Notes: generated by a model not told the origin, from the letters alone. A stretch of 64,000 nt of DNA from Strix aluco (GCF_031877795.1 NC_133938.1:17840920-17904919); one strand, 5' to 3'. Positions 1-12,532 are shown, counted from the first letter of the stretch. Made by a program: numbers and translations.

Positions 1-1391
1 AAATTCTCATAGCACCAGTGTGAAAAACAGTGAAAATCCACAGAAGGAAGCACAATCTCCCCAGTGAAGGAGTAGCCCTTTTCAGTAGGTCACAAATCTG
101 CAGAGAGTGACAGAAGGTTGGGTTTTGCACACCCAGCAGGCCTTCGTGGAGAAGAGACGCAGGCTGTTCTCATTCAGATGGCGCCCCAGGAGACACACAG
201 GGTAAGCACAATCAGGTGACATTGTTTTCAAGGCCCAGAACACTCTACTGGATGACAATTTAACACATTAGGACCTGCACTGGAGTAGTACTATAAGGCC
301 TCACCTAGGCATGTGTGATATCCTCTGGAGAGTTTAAACTCCATAGGGATGGGCTCACATGACATGAGAAGGAAAGGAATGTTACTGATTCTACAAACAG
401 GGAATCAAGTCAAAAAGGATTTTGGCAGAAAGCTACTGGATGATTACCCTGTGTGAAGGAATCCCGGGCCAACTGGATCCCAAAATAACACTTCTTGCCA
501 AACACCTCCTAGTCTCCGGCCTGCATCAATTACTGGAACACACACCGTAATACTCAACAGCGCTGGTGTCAGCAAAGTTATTTTTCCTGAAACTGAGACC
601 ATCACAAATTCAACACATAACTTAAGGGAAAGACAGTGAGAAAAGGTAAGAGAAAAAAAAATGCAAAGATGCCTTTGATTCCTCCTCTCTTTGCATAATG
701 TACAACTGGTGTGTTTAACAGCAGAGCTAAGAACAAACCTGTAGACCCAGCCTTAGTACTTTGCAGATGCATACAAGCACATAATGTAGTTAAAGGTCAT
801 AGAGCTGCCCATATTTCTACCCTTTGCCCAACCATACCACTGCTTCATCTGCCCATGAGCTGAAGATTTGCTCTGGTCACCAAGTTAGTTGTCAGGCTCA
901 ATAACTGGAGTCTTTGTGCAAAAGCTCAGTTAAATCTAGAAGCGCACACACAAATTCTGACCTCTGGTGAGAAAAAAGAATGCATATTTGTGCCCCTTTT
1001 AGCTTTTACTGGTTTCCCACCAAATCTCTTAATACTTCTTCTGACTTACTCCAAATTTTCAACTTCTGAATAACTACATTTGCAGCTTTTCTAATTTTGC
1101 TGCTCTGGGAACACAGCAAAATCTGGCTGCCACAACTGTGGTTCTTTTGTGTTCAAAACTGCATCACTTATGTATTTAAAAATACATATGATATTTATAA
1201 AGCCTACTCAAAACATTACCAAATTGTCCCATTTTCATGTTTTCATGACAATTTATATGTTTTCCATATGGGCAAGTGCTGACAATATGATACAAGTTTA
1301 ACGGAACAAATTGCGGTTTCTCTTTATTGTCTTGGCATCAGAAATCTACAGTTGCATAAAAATAACTCTCTCCACTACTTTCCAGGGATGA
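1..1391. other. Non-coding stretch, nothing recognised
   Basis: AT-rich unique-looking sequence. No domain-bearing frame, no recognisable mobile element and no RNA gene was seen on either strand. A fair + strand splice-donor motif (AAAAG followed by GTAAGA) lies near 644, but no matching acceptor was found close upstream. It is probably intergenic or intronic DNA. Confidence 0.6.
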
Positions 1392-2072
1392 TTTTTCATT
1401 AATGCAGTATTAAGTGCTGCTCTCTCTCTCATTTTACTTAAAAATGCACCAGAAATTTTCACTGCTCACCTCACCACTGTATCTGAGAGCATTACAAATC
1501 TATTGAAAAAAGCAGCTGATATTCAGAGAGTGCAGAATTATTCAGATGAGTTTTCTATAACCTACCGTGAGCTCCACAAAAGACTCAGGTTTGGCAGGGG
1601 AGGGGAAAGGTGCCTCACTCTTTCTATCCACAGGCAGACAGAATTCATCCCTTCTACACTGTCCTTCTACTCCTGTTTTCTCCCTCCAGCTTTCCAGAAG
1701 CAGGAAGAGTTAATGCCTTCAAGCATTAGGAGAAGACTGTGTGCTAAAAGACTAAGGCTGAAAAAGCTGACAGTAAATGATTTCCTTAAAAGTTCTCAAA
1801 GACTCCAATGTGGCACTGAAAAGAGCTATTATTCCCATACTCCAACAGTATATGTACTTCAGCCATCTCCATCCAGTCTCTGCTGCCTCCCTCTCCCTAC
1901 CTTACTGCAGAACTGTCCTTTCCTTCTACTTTTCTTCTCCTCCAATTACTGCAGTCCTAATGTAGAGAAAGCTTTCCCTGACCTCCTCGGTAGGCAGTCA
2001 GATGAGCTAGCTTTCTCTTCATTTAATCTAGCTCCTACACATGCTTCACAACATGACAGACATGTCAAATGA
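1392..2072 (+). other. Unusually long open frame, unknown significance
   Basis: The frame is free of stops for 226 codons, from just after a TGA at 1,389-1,391 to the TGA at 2,070-2,072. For DNA with this many A and T bases such a length is rare by chance; from base composition alone I would expect well under one in a window of this size. The second half is pyrimidine-rich, which lowers the local stop density and weakens that argument. No ATG lies near the start of the frame: the usual calculated start at 1,503 is a TTG. The first convincing in-frame ATG lies near residue 70 of the 1,503 frame. The conceptual product starts hydrophilic and basic, then becomes rich in Ser, Leu, Pro and Cys. 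I see no known domain, signal peptide or membrane segment. It could be part of an internal exon, a relic of a mobile element, or chance. I do not recognise a gene. Confidence 0.2.
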
Positions 2073-4906
2073 GCCATCCGCCAGGCCACTGACAGCAGCT
2101 TCTGGGGCATAAGAGAGGCAGCTGATGGAGAAGAGATTGTTGGAGGGAGTCAGGAAGACAGGAAGCCATAGGTAATATCACGAGTGCCCTGCTGAAAACT
2201 GACAGCTTAATGGGTATGATACTGCTGGTTATTTTACGTACCTCAAGTCTTGGTCTTGAATAATATAGTTACTACTGAGAAGTTAAAATGGAAAATAGAT
2301 TTTGCCAGAGTTAATAACAAAGGCTAATGCTATGAAAGTTGTGGGTAGTAAGCACCACCTCAGTCAGAGTCTAAAACGTTTTACTTCCTAAGAGCTGAAT
2401 GTTGATGAAAGTTACTGTGCTGATGGAAAAAAACAAGCTAATTCATCCACAGAAAAAGCAGCTGGTATCATACACAAACCTTCTCCTGGACAGCCTCTCT
2501 CTAGGATAGGCATCGGGCAATCTGTTTAAGAAGCAGGCTTAAAAGATAGCTGAGACAGACATTCTCTGAACAAGCTTCCTATTAACTAACTAGAGATATT
2601 CAGCCACCAATTGGCACTTCCTCCTACGAGGAGAAGAAAATGGCTCTTCCACCAACTGTTCTCTTTTGAGGTGACTCACCTCAGTGACACTACTGTCCTT
2701 AGACATGCATACACTTTCATTTGTAACTCCCACGTCTGATGGGAAAAAATCTGCAGTGAGCACTAGAAAAGTACATGGATTGTCACTTCCTTTTTTAGAA
2801 AGACTTATTTTTTATCAGTTATGTGGGAAATGCACTTCAGGACAGTCTTATTGCTTTCTGTACACCACATCACTGCATGCTCACAGCAAACTGACACTTC
2901 CATGAATGTAAATAGGAGTACAGCTTCAGCAGAACTTTCCATTGTTGGCATTCTGCAACTTACTGTATTCTGCTTCTTCTGACTCATGTTTTCTTCACCC
3001 ATTATCTTCATTTTCCTCATTTCATTACATTTCCTTTAAAAGAGCTTGTCGCTGATAGTTCAAGTAATAATTATTTTCATCTTTTTCTTTCGTAGGTTTT
3101 TTTAAGGGTAGCTCTCTCAACGGCATTTGTAAGATGAGCATTAACAGCAAACAAAGTGAGCTTCAGAGGAACAGAACCTAATAATGACTTCTCTTGTTTT
3201 ACTTCTGGATTGTTTTCATATTAGGTACAGTATACATATATAGTTTAATTAGGACAAATTCTCTGCTCGCTTATGATCTCATCCTTTGCGAAACTACCAC
3301 TCTAGTAGTGTTGAATAGGCTATAAATCAATCTGATGTTCATGCACAGTGTTGAATCCTTCTCACCAATTAAGCAGAGTTTTGGAAAAGCTCTGGATCCA
3401 AAAGTTCACGTGATGAAAATTTTGGCACAGAGCTGCATATTCTCTATTAAGATGCGCTACACAGAGTAGTAAGTTATGTTCTGCAGTGGTTCATTTATCA
3501 CCTAAGCATAGCCTTGATTAAACACCTGTCTGTTCCCCTTATGTGTCAATAGCTTGTATTTCAAGCAACTGATTGCTCAGTAAGAGGGAGAAAGTTTGCA
3601 GACAGGAAACTGCTGAGTCTATTCTGTGAAATATAATAGAATTACTGAAATTAGGTAAACTTCCTGGAAGCTGTACAGTGGAATTCACTGCAATCATCAC
3701 CTATAGCCTTAAGTCTTAAAACTTAACAAAATTGCTCTTTTGTTCAAACAGCAAGTTATCATTGGGCTATGGATGATTCTTTCTTTTTCATGGAGCATCA
3801 AAATCTACATAGTTTGATTTTGAGTTTTCACTTTAGTTCTTCATGATCAAAGTGATTTAATAGTCACCAAAATCATAAATCAAATAATAATTTAAAAAAC
3901 TGTGTTGCAATAAGATGAAATGGTACAGAATACTGACCATTGAGCAAACAATCTCCTAAGGAATTTTGGTCCCTGGATGGACAAACAGGATTTTTTCTTT
4001 ATAAGGAAATTAACAAGTAGAAGAAATCTGTTCACAGGGAAAATGAAAATAGATATTTTTGCTATTTCTTCAGGCTGAATTAATAGTGCTAACACTCCCA
4101 GGGTAACCTGACCTATGAATTACAGTGAATGGAATTCCTCGCTTTTCACAAACCATTTGAAAATGAGTTTTTCCACATTATTAATCATACATTTAATCAA
4201 TTTCAGTTACATCATAAGCTTCAAATGTTCTTTTTCTTCTGGCACTTCTCTGCATTTCACCCTTAAAACTTGCATCCATGCCAAAAAGTACTGATATATA
4301 TGGTCACCAACGTTATGTGCCGTTTGCTAAACATTTTATAAAACAGAACCACAGCACATGTATTAAAAAACAGACAATATACATATTTTCAGGAATGTTA
4401 ATAGATTGCAGTCACATCACTTTAATGCTTACCAGAAATTCAATGGTTTTCTCTGCTGGACTGAAGGGCTTGGCCAGCCCTGTTAATGGAAAATAAGCCA
4501 GAAGAAAATGTCAGGTTTTAAAAATTCCCTACAGAAAGACTCCATGAGTCAAAGGACACACTATGTTTACTACATGATTTGTAATTTAAAACATTCCCAT
4601 CTGACTATTTTCTTTCAACAGATGTATTTGAGGTGTACAAACATGGAAAGTCTAGACACCTTTTTACATAAATTTGATTTTTCTACCTTAATTATTGTTT
4701 ATATTGTACATCATTTAGGTGTGATTATGTTATATTTAAGTATTCCTAAATTAATTCACATTAATCTAGTTACCTAAATTACAGTTGAAAAATTATTTTA
4801 ATGTGACATCCTGTTAATTTGTTCCTTTGGTACTTCAGCTCTGCATCCCTGGGGCAATACAATCTAACACAAGAGTTTCAAAACCTCCAATATAGTATAC
4901 AAACTT
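2073..4906. other. Non-coding stretch, nothing recognised
   Basis: AT-rich single-copy-looking DNA. The small open frames here are of the length expected by chance and show no protein-like features. No repeat family was recognised. Confidence 0.6.
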
Positions 4907-5030
4907 AGGATCATAGGAATTGCCATACGTGATCAGAGTCACAGGCCATTTAGTCTAACATCCCATCTCCCACAGGGAAGATGCTCCAGGGAAAAGTGGA
5001 AGAAACCCAGCAGTAGGCAATAACAGAATG
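4907..5030 (+). mobile_element. Ancient LINE/SINE-like fragment (amniote family)
   Basis: The segment carries the series 'GGATCATAGGAATTGCCATA', then GATCAGA, then GGCCATTTAGTC, then ATGCTCCAGGGAAAAGTGG and AGAAACCCAGCAGTAGGCAA. I recognise this order of words from an old interspersed repeat family that is abundant and better preserved in turtles and crocodilians, probably CR1 or L3 related. This copy is heavily mutated and covers only the end of the element, with no coding part. The exact family name is uncertain. Confidence 0.4.
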
Positions 5031-6940
5031 TAACTTGTAATGCAGTCATTTGACACAAACAATGAACAGTGATTTTAAGGACAGCTACCATAAGAAGAGA
5101 GATGAATAAACAACAATAAGTAACCATTTTAAAGAACACCAGGATGTTTCTTTTATGTAAGTTTTCACTCCAGTGACTCTTGATAAACCTCTGATATTCC
5201 AGCAATGGGCTACAATTACTTTTCAGGACACAGCTATAGGCAAGAGAGAAAAATGTACATTTGTTATATATAGAGCTGTTTAAAAAGTGCTCTCCAAGTG
5301 GCCCACAAATTTTTATTCAGGGGAAATATCTGCTTTTGCTTATGCTACCTTAAATCAGTAGTAAATCTAACTGTAGTGCCTTTGGTTTAGAAGCGCATAA
5401 TAGAAAGCAGAATTCAGACATTATGCACCTTAGGACGTACCTACAGTAGCCATACAGAGGCTCATGATCTTTATCAACAACAGAATTACAGCAATCCCAG
5501 GGCCTGTGTACAGAGAAAGGCCTAACAAAATCACAGCTGCAGAAGTGCCACTTCTCTTACCCTATCTTATGTAGAGTATTCCACTAGGGCTGAAAGGCCT
5601 GATTCTTTTTCCCCTCTCTAGACAAGGCTTCAATCCACATAAAAACTGAGAAAAGAGACCTTGGTTCCCCTTCACCAAAACTTTCATAATAGCCCTCTTC
5701 TACATCTTCCATGAGAAGACCCTGCATAAAGGAAGCTACTTACTGAAGGTTTGAAATGAGCTTCCACAAAAAGCACAGATCTTTTGCAATAAAACCTGCA
5801 TCAAATTTTACAGCAAAGGGGAAGATCTCCTTGAAGCACATGAAACCAAGCCTTCTAGCAGTGATAAGACAGTAACTCCACATAATGGAACTTTGCTTTT
5901 TAGTATTTTTTCTTTACATAGTAAAAGACATTCAACTTTGAGATTTTTCAGAAAACTATATTAGGAATGTCACATGACTCAGCCCAGAAACTCAGAATCT
6001 TTTCAGCTCTACACCTTTTGCGTATACTTTACAGTACAGTCTAATTACATAATCACTTACTTGTCAATAGCATATTTTTTTCTCCTACAAACTCAGAGAC
6101 AGATGTAATATCATATAATATTTTTCATTGCCATAATGGCCCAGTATGTCTTTACTGACAGACTTTTATGTGATTAAATTCTCATCTCTCTTCAGTAAAT
6201 ATTTTATTATTTCAGTCAGCAGTCATATACTATAGACTTTTTTTAACCAACAGCAGTGCTGCCTTAAGTTCAATTTCGAGATGAGATTTTACTTTGAAGC
6301 TAACTTAGCCACATGCACAGGTATCTTGACAGATGCAAGTCACATCTCACAATGTTCTTAAGCTTGTCGATGTATCTGACAAGTAGCAAAACTATGCAAT
6401 AACAGTGGCCAACCCATGATCAACAAATAACAGTGGCTTTTAGCTGAAAAAAAAATATTTCCAGAAAGTTTTCTCAATTCTTGGAAAACAAAAAATACGT
6501 CAAGAATAGAGCTTTGTTCTGTCCTAGAAAGTTAATGAAATATAAGTACCCAGCTCATCAGCCAGGCTTGAAATATGATCATACCTGCAATGTTGAATAA
6601 ACCTGTGAAGTAAAGCAGCTGTGACTTACAGAATTATTCACTAGATAGCACTCAGATGTTGGTGGATCAGCAAATCCATGCTTTGTCTCTGACCACGAGA
6701 ACAGAACACAGACCAGTGGTTAGAGATGGCAGTAGTCATGAATGCAGATTTGGTTCATGCACGTTGAAAAGCTGAGACAGGTAATTGATTTGCCAGACTC
6801 TCGGGCATATACAAAGTATTCAGCAGCACCAAATGCAACATTATCTGAAGTGATATGATAATTGTACTTCAGAAATAGTAGCTGACAATGTAGTCAAGAG
6901 TTGCCTCTTAAAGGGATTTTGTAAGTGTGACATATGCCAC
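5031..6940. other. Non-coding stretch, nothing recognised
   Basis: AT-rich DNA with no supported gene or repeat. A minus-strand exon-like unit begins just to the right, at 6,948. Confidence 0.6.
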
Positions 6941-6947
6941 ATCTTAC

Positions 6948-6995
6948 CTTTTGAATACTTAACCTTACTCTTGCTACATGCTTTTACCATCAGGA
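6948..6995 (-). other. Candidate 48-bp micro-exon (minus strand)
   Basis: Read on the minus strand, a long pyrimidine tract ends in CTGCACAG, a very good 3' splice site. After 48 bases comes AAAAG followed by GTAAGAT, a very good 5' splice site. One of the three frames is open across the unit, entering after two bases and leaving with one base of a codon. With only 15 whole codons the open frame means little. Micro-exons of this size exist in vertebrate genes, but pseudo-exons are also common. No neighbouring exon with a compatible phase was identified. Confidence 0.15.
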
Positions 6996-7698
6996 CTGTG
7001 CAGAAAAAAATGAGGTAGAAAAGAGCAGCACTGAAAACAATACTGTCTAGTAAGAAATTAATTAAAGCTGTACAATATTGATCGTAAGCAATGTATTATT
7101 CTGCAATGTCCAGAAAATAAATTCAGAATATATAATAATAAATATAATATTCTCAGAGCAATATTTATAGTGTAGGTGGGTAAAGACTAACAAACCAGAG
7201 CTCTTCCATATTGGTAAAGGATAATTTAAGGAAGGTGACCTTTTTCTCCCCCTTACATCTTTCTTGTAGGAACAAACAACTGACTTCCCTTTCCAGTATC
7301 TTTTCTCACCCTTCTTTGAGAAGTAGGGAGTTTGAACTTCCAGCCAGGCCAGATAATTTACTAGTTACTATACTCATTAGCATAGCCAAAACTGACTCAA
7401 ATTTCTCTTGTAAAAACACTCAATTTTCTGTTTTAAAAGGCATATTAATACATGCATAGTATTTCTGTGGCTCAGACTCAGAACATATTCACTAGCTGAA
7501 GTTCTTATGGCTCCTTTCCTCTCTAGAAGTTACTGCATTGACTGAATTTTACGTATGCAGTCATCCCATTTCTGACTGATAGAGATTCAAAAAAAGCCAA
7601 ACCTCCTGGGAAAATGTACTCTTAACTTAGAGGCGAAAGAAAGGACATGTTCCCTGAGATCAGATTCAGTTCTGAAATGGGGAAAGTCAGTTTAAGAT

Positions 7699-7725
7699 AA
7701 AAAAAAAAAAAAAAAAAAAAAAAAA
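7699..7725 (+). repeat. Poly(A) tract, 27 bases
   Basis: An uninterrupted run of 27 adenines, the longest homopolymer in the window. It may be a simple slippage repeat or the tail of a retroposed sequence. The bases upstream do not resemble any gene or repeat I know, so no retrocopy is called. Confidence 0.95.
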
Positions 7726-10080
7726 GCTGTTTTGACATATGGTCTTTCTTTGTACATAAGACAAGTAACTTTGAAAAACTGTTTCACTGTACCACATATA
7801 GGGCCCTGTAGGGCTTTTTCAGATGAAAGAAAAAGATAGTAGTGTGATCTGCACAGGTGTCAACAAGAGTCTAATCAGACAACATTGGGGCTGCAGAAGG
7901 TAAGCACCTAACTACAGAACCATTACTACAAATGATGACAAATAGATGGAAAGAGCTTGGTTTAATGGTCAGACCTTAAAGTGAACTTGTAAGATCTATA
8001 TGCAATAAAAAGCCTTTAATGCTTGTGCACTGAAAAACTTGATAAGAGAATCAGTGATATACAAGAGAGTATAGAATACCACAGTGTTATTATAGTATAG
8101 GTATTTCTAACAGGAATAGTATCTTAATGACTTCTTTGTAGATGTTTTATAATGTAACGAATCATTAGAACACACATGTGTGTGACACCTACAGTGTCAT
8201 TCCTAAAACCAGGTTTAATCAGACATGTAGGCTGTGAAGACTGATGGAGCTTTGACATCTCTCACCTTTATAAGGCTTTCTGTGACTGTGAGCACCTCAA
8301 TATTTTTAAAAATCTGGTCTATGTCTACTGGAACACATGGACTGATTCGTACACGAAAGAACACATCTATGTGCAAACGGCAACTGCAGTTTCTTGTAAA
8401 ATACATTTACTCCATCTGTTTCTAAATAACTGCAGTTCTGAAATGTATAATACACAGGCACTTTAGATTAACAAACCTGTCTTTATCACTTCTAGAAAAG
8501 CTCTGATCCCATTTCCAAATAGAGAAGACTATTTACAGAAAAAATTCATTCAGAAAATGGAAACCAAATCTTTGGAGCCCCATACTCTTCAGAACATGGA
8601 TATCCTTAAAGCAATAAAACTTAATCTCCCAGATCTGTAAAAACAAACATATTGCCTTAATAAATATTTTCAATTGTCTGCCATGCAGAGAATCTGTTGG
8701 CAGGCTCTGGGTCCCTTACGACAAGAAAACATTACAGGAAACTCTAGGGAAACAGAAACATACCCGCGCTGGACACACAGTGGGAGGCACTCACAAGTCG
8801 AGTGTAGATTGTAAAAGGTGTCTAAAGGAAATTGTTCCATTTATTACTCCTTATTTAAAAAGCAGTATATCTTTGCTCAGTGCCTGAGAACCAAAGTACA
8901 TATGTGTAGGTGAGGCAGAAGACTGGAAGCTCCTTGGCTGGCAGAACTTACCCACTCTCTTCACTGAAATACAGAATCTGACACCTCCCTGAATTTGTAA
9001 TTAATCTTACTATAAATTCCTTCAATACTTGAGACATCACTGGATAGAATGTTTGCATAATAGTTCTAAAGTGCCAATACTGTGGATGGATTTTCTGTTA
9101 ATTTTAAATATGACTACAGTGATTGGCTTGAAGTAGCCCCTATTCTTCCAGGTTCAACCATAAACAGCAATACAGATCTTTTTTTTCCATTGAGAGGCAA
9201 AGGATCAAAATTTCAAAAATTATCAACAGCATGAGATGACCAGCTCAAGATATCATAAAGAGGCTTGATCACCTTTGAAAACCTAGAGCAGGCATCCAAA
9301 TCACTCTCCACTCAAAAAAACACCTTGTTCTCTAACAGCAAAATAAAGAGCTTGATCCTGGTGGTCATACCACAAGAATAACATAGAGGAAAATAATGAT
9401 TAGGTGACTAAGTGTGGTAGAACTGTAACACAGAATGAAAAGGGCACAGTCCCATCGCTATTCCAAGCATTGCCTTGCTTTGCCTATGTGTTTTAATGGG
9501 GACAGGCACAAAGTATCTTGAGTTGCTCTAATGAAAGAAGGTTGCGCTACCCAGCATTGACCCAGAACGTAAGAAGCGCTGTCTTTGGGCATTCAAAGGT
9601 GCGCAAAAAAGCTTGCTACTGCTCTTCCACACGTAGCTTCTTGTAGTGAAATTAAAATGTGGCTTTTTATACAAGCCATGTTACAAGATAATTCCTCCTA
9701 AAAAATAAACTCATAAAAAAATGCTGTTAAAAAATGCCTGATCTATGTTTTCAGCCCACATAGATATTAAACCTAGTTTCCTAGACCCTGAAAAGCTAAT
9801 TATGCATTCAATTAGAGTTTCTTAATAAAGATTAAAACTCTGAAGTCTATTACAAGCCCATATTTAATTCAACTGCCATTTTATCCATGCCATGAAAGTG
9901 TGAGTGGTAACAATGAATATAAATTATAATACATGCCATAGAGTGAATGCTATTTGTCCAAGTACGTTACTATAAAGAATTAAATTTTGCTATCGGTTCC
10001 ATAATCTAGTTAAAATTGGTATTCTTTATTTGGTCTTTCAATGTAGTCCAATTTCCTACTTTGAAAAACAAATTCTAGGG
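7726..10080. other. Non-coding stretch with one small exon-like unit
   Basis: Mostly featureless AT-rich DNA. At 7,823-7,899 on the + strand an acceptor (GGCTTTTTCAG), an open 25-codon stretch and a donor (CAGAAG, then GTAAGC) are found; this is weak on its own. A 14-base perfect palindrome of alternating purine and pyrimidine lies at 8,170-8,183. From about 9,640 onward the sequence becomes rich in TAAT and ATTA words, leading into the regulatory-looking block next to the CpG island. Confidence 0.5.
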
Positions 10081-10545
10081 AATAAAGAAAAGAGATTAAT
10101 TTATCATTAAGACTCTGCTTAATTGAAGTCAATTCCGAACAAACTTGAATTCAATTTCTGCTCATTAAATTGAATGTGCTCTGCGTTTCTCTCTGCATTG
10201 CTTTGAGCAAGCAGCTGAGAACAAGGGACTAACATCAAAATTATTAAATTGAGGAGATTTTATTTGGTCTTCACATGCCAGAGCCGCTTTGATGAGGAGC
10301 TGTTTTGGCACTGAAAGGAAACGAGAGCAGCTGGAGGAAAAATCAAATGAAACTAAGCCTCGGAAAATTGAAGAAAACGCAAGCTTAATAATATTTAATA
10401 ATTAAATTTCCACAAACAATAGCGGCAAATGAAGTAATCTGCAAAGTCTGTGAACTCATTTGCATAATTGATGCCGGTCCCCTGTAAATGAATAATGAAG
10501 ATAATAAAAGATGTTGCTAAAAATGGGCACAATAACAGCAAATTT
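10080..10545. promoter_or_regulatory. Candidate conserved enhancer beside CpG island
   Basis: A dense cluster of homeodomain-type core sites (TAAT/ATTA), a perfect octamer ATTTGCAT at 10,458-10,465 followed by AATTGAT, and a SOX-like ACAATAG near 10,418. The texture of long A/T words mixed with well-formed transcription-factor motifs, directly abutting a CpG island, is typical of deeply conserved developmental enhancers. This is judgement from motif density; conservation itself cannot be seen in one sequence. If real, it would act on the promoter inferred in the adjacent island or on a distant gene. Confidence 0.4.
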
Positions 10546-11075
10546 CATCAAGCCGCGCGCTCTGATTAATCTGCTCTTGCAAATCAGCAGCGAGCGGGGG
10601 ACGCGTGATTACCCGCGCGGCGGCCGGCAGCAGGCGGCAGCCCGCCCTTCCCCGCCGCCGGGCCCGGCGCCCCGCTCCCGACCCGCCCCGGCCCCGGCCC
10701 CGGCGGCGGGGCCCCGCGGGGCGGCCGGGGCGCCACCTCCAGCACGGCGCTGCCGAGCCCCGGGGCGCAGCGGAGGCCCCGGCAGGGCGAGGGGCGCTTC
10801 CCGGCCCCGCAGCCCGGGCGAGCAGCTAGCTGCGCGCCCGCCCGCCGAGCGGCGCGGCTGGGCGAGGGCCGGCCCCGAGGTAGCGCAGGGCCCCGCCGAG
10901 CCCGGCCCGCAGGGAGCCCCGCAGCCCGCCCCTCCCGCCGGGCCGGCGCGCAGCTCTGCCCTCCGTGCCGCCCGGCGCCAGCGGCGTCCTGCTCGGCCGC
11001 CTTCCCGCGAGCCCAGGCCCCCTCCCAGAAAACGCTCTGCCGAAGCGCCCAGGTAGCGGGGCGGAGCCCCATAGG
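10545..11075. promoter_or_regulatory. CpG island, probable promoter
   Basis: An abrupt change from AT-rich DNA to very GC-rich sequence full of CpG, with repeated GGCCCC/GGGGCC and GC-box-like CCGCCC words, especially at 10,660-10,735. It is the only island of this strength in the window. Vertebrate CpG islands usually mark promoters of housekeeping or developmental genes, or long non-coding RNAs, often firing in both directions. No TATA box is visible. Long open frames on both strands here (181 codons on +, 220 on -) are Pro/Ala/Arg/Gly-rich and follow from the lack of AT-rich stop codons, so they are not called as genes. Possible + strand 5' splice sites occur at 11,051 (CCCAG, then GTAGCG) and 11,179 (GACTG, then GTAAGA), which would fit a first exon transcribed to the right. 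The gene it serves is not identifiable here. Confidence 0.9.
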
Positions 11076-11614
11076 TCGTGGCCTGGCAGGGCCTGCAGAG
11101 CTGGAGAAGGCCCAGCTGGGGCCGTTGTGCACTTGGAGCTTCTGCTCAGCCTCGCAGTTGAACCGGCACTCCGTGACTGGTAAGACTAAGGCTGGCCGGA
11201 CGTGAAACCTTCTCCGCACTGAGGGAGCCCCGCCAGGCAGAGTCACCAGCCAGCCCCTGCTCTACACAGATGAAGAGTAAGGGCCACAAGTATGAACGGC
11301 TAGCCAGGCTCTAATCTGGCTCAGGTGGTGGTAACCATAAAGTAGTACTTCCAAACTGAATACTCAGTTTACCCTGATTTAGCTACTCCCACAAGGGTCC
11401 AACCCTGCAGATTTCACTGGCATTAATTAGTGCTTTTTAAAGGACTGGGATTTTTCACAGACTGCAAAAAAAGATAGGAGAAACCAGTTAGGCTGCTTCC
11501 TGAAGCTGATGCGTAGGCTGGCAGTGGACACTATGCATTGGAAATGGGAAAGTATTCCAAAAAGTAATACAGCCACTACAATTTTTTAAAGCATTTAGAA
11601 ATAATCATTTAGGA

Positions 11615-11668
11615 AGAAATAACTTCACTGGGATTACTCATAGAAATATTTATAGGATCAAGCCCCAG
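11615..11668 (+). mobile_element. Fragment of ancient amniote repeat
   Basis: The words AACTTCACTGGGATTACTCAT and then GGATCAAGCCCC follow the pattern 'sequence of TTCAATGGGACTACTCA then GGATCAGGCCCC', which I know as an old, very widespread repeat in reptile and bird DNA. The same pattern, in other stages of decay, appears at 22,641-22,815, 41,517-41,560 and 58,134-58,200. The family name is not certain. Confidence 0.3.
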
Positions 11669-12532
11669 ACTGTAGATTTATTCTGTTACCTCAAACATGA
11701 TCTCTCAGAGAACTGGACAATTGCAGTGAATTGTAATGTGTATGTAATATTTAAGTGATTTATAACCAAAATTCAAGATACCCTCTATTTTAATTGTGTT
11801 ATTTTGCTCAAATTCTGGATCCCCCTTAACTATAATTTGTGTGAAGTAAAGGCCGTGTATTTTATTTCAGAATGGAAACTTCAATACTACACACACCAAA
11901 GAGAAGCCTTTTATATCAGTCTAGTGAAAACCAAAAAAACCACATTATTTTCTCCTGCTTATGGTCATTTGCAAGCTGAAGTTCCATCTATTTAATTTGG
12001 TGAGCTTTAACTCATAAACCACCATCTCCTTTAAACATAAAGGAGAAGACTAGTCTGCCCTTTGTGGCACATTCATCTTTCCTTTTGCACTGATACTAAA
12101 CAAGTGTTTAAATCTAGTTATTAAATCTATGTACAGAACTATATAAACATGCAATACACTTTGATATAATTCATACAAACATATCATGGACAAATTGCAT
12201 TCACGACATACAAAAGTAATTAAGCCATTCAACCTAGAATAAGCAGGTTTTTCATGAGCTTGACAAGGAGGGCAATCACCAAGCTTACGATACCGGCAGA
12301 CCTGAATGGCAAAAAAGAAGGTGTGATTGTTTTATTAGGCATGTAGGGAATTGTTTTATTAGTGAAACAGAACAGATCCCACTATGCAGAATGCAAATCC
12401 ATATTGTGCAGCTAGGAGGATAGCTTTTAATCATATCTTTCTTTTTTTTTTTCCCTAATACTTGAGGAATAATTCAGTTCCCAGGACAGCCTTTGAACTG
12501 CTACAAATTCAGCAACTTTGTCATTGAACCTA

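Noticed and set aside
10511-11246. Long overlapping open frames on both strands (181 and 220 codons)
   Set aside because: They sit in the CpG island, where GC richness removes stop codons. The products are low-complexity Pro/Ala/Arg/Gly, and both strands are open over the same bases.
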